From JBEKYD01 sp052325345 (lineage in GTDB: Bacteria > Acidobacteriota > Terriglobia > Bryobacterales > Bryobacteraceae), in the NCBI GenBank assembly GCA_052325345.1, contig JBKQVG010000006.1, forward strand, positions 1 to 6,044: a stretch of DNA of 6,044 nucleotides, given 5' to 3'. Below, piece after piece: positions 5,547-6,044 of the stretch. The stretch's first letter is position 1; each line of letters opens with the position of its first letter. The notes beneath the pieces were generated by a model, which did no database searches, was not told the origin of the DNA, and was given only the letters and a program-made list of their open reading frames with translations. Both the position numbers and the translations under genes were made by a program.

Positions 5547-6044
5547 GTGCAACCTTCGCCCGATACTCTGGCCGCCAACCTGCTAGCGGTGCGCGAACGC
5601 ATCGCCAGGGCGGCCGAACGGGCGCGGCGCGACCCGGAATCGATCGTACTGGTGGCCGTCACCAAGGTGTTTCCGGCCGACGCGATTCGCCGCGCCTATG
5701 CGCTTGGCCTGCGCCAGTTCGGCGAGAACTACGTGCAGGAGTTCGAGACCAAAGCGCCCCAGGTCGCCGATCTCGCCGGCGCCCGGTTTCACCTGATCGG
5801 CCACCTGCAGTCCAACAAATCCGCCAAGGCCGCCGAGTTGTTCCACGTGGTTGAGACCGTCGATACCGCGAGGCTGGCCCGGCGCCTGGATGCGGCCGTC
5901 CGCCCGCCCGAAGTGATGCTGGAAGTGAAGCTGTCGGAAGAAGACGCCAAAAGCGGCGCCAGCCCCGACCAGTTACCCGAGCTCATCGCCGCCGTGCGCG
6001 AATGTTCCCACCTGCGGCTTATCGGCCTGATGACCATGCCGCCG
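5547..6044 (+). CDS. YggS/PLPBP-family pyridoxal phosphate homeostasis protein, N-terminal part
   Basis: The frame stays open from GTG 5547 to the window edge, giving 166 residues of an expected 220-230. The family binds PLP on a single-domain alanine-racemase-like barrel, has no known catalysis, and buffers vitamin B6 and some amino acid pools. Visible motifs: LVAVTKVFP (35-43) with PLP-binding Lys40, RQFGENYVQE (56-65), FHLIGHLQSNK (81-91), VETVDT, EVKLSEEDAKSG and LIGLMTMPP at the cut end. The first residues (QPSPDTLAANLLAVRERI) are the usual opening helix, supporting this GTG start. A -10-like hexamer ends six bases before it and no Shine-Dalgarno site is seen. It follows thrC, itself a PLP enzyme, by 27 bases. 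In many bacteria this gene heads a cell-division-associated cluster, but what lies downstream here is not visible. Confidence 0.95.
   Translation, partial: MQPSPDTLAANLLAVRERIARAAERARRDPESIVLVAVTKVFPADAIRRAYALGLRQFGENYVQEFETKAPQVADLAGARFHLIGHLQSNKSAKAAELFHVVETVDTARLARRLDAAVRPPEVMLEVKLSEEDAKSGASPDQLPELIAAVRECSHLRLIGLMTMPP

Noticed and set aside
4389..5552. 387-codon open frame on the minus strand opposite thrC
   Set aside because: The translation is rich in Arg, His and Gln with no recognisable domain, and it lies fully opposite a clear threonine synthase.

Overview
The window is GC-rich chromosomal DNA carrying conserved housekeeping genes. Gene content, codon use and small-protein types suggest a soil-type Acidobacteriota, possibly related to Solibacter/Bryobacter. 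That placement is inference from memory of similar genes; no marker here proves it. I see no mobile element, CRISPR array, rRNA or tRNA.

Layout: (1) 2-898, plus strand, the C-terminal half of UvrC (excision nuclease), cut by the window edge. (2) 994-1527, plus, a small exported protein with a PCC/DUF296 domain, followed by a candidate terminator. (3) 1644-1892, plus, an 82-residue ribbon-helix-helix-like protein whose promoter and start codon lie inside an inverted repeat; 41 bases later comes mnmA (1934-3052), the tRNA 2-thiouridine-34 synthase. (4) 3053-3238, a convergent intergenic region with two related hairpins, the second followed by seven T. (5) 3239-4192, minus, a zinc-dependent MDR (alcohol-dehydrogenase-like) enzyme. 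(6) 4212-5519, plus, threonine synthase, divergent from the MDR gene across a 19-base gap. (7) 5547 to the window end, plus, a YggS/PLPBP-family PLP homeostasis protein, truncated by the edge.

The most interesting signal is how the genes start. Four of the six visible starts have a -10-like hexamer ending exactly six bases before the start codon and no good Shine-Dalgarno site. A fifth (threonine synthase) has a perfect TATAAT ending eight bases before. Only mnmA, apparently the second gene of a transcript, has a strong Shine-Dalgarno run. This points to leaderless mRNAs for first genes and SD-led initiation for internal ones. The MDR/threonine synthase pair appears to share one symmetric 13-bp -10 element that works on both strands.

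Functionally the genes are separate: DNA repair, tRNA thiolation, amino acid synthesis and PLP homeostasis. The plausible links are the RHH protein with mnmA (likely co-transcribed) and the adjacency of two PLP-binding proteins. I find no undescribed multi-gene system; the novelty lies in the regulatory architecture and in two poorly characterised small genes.
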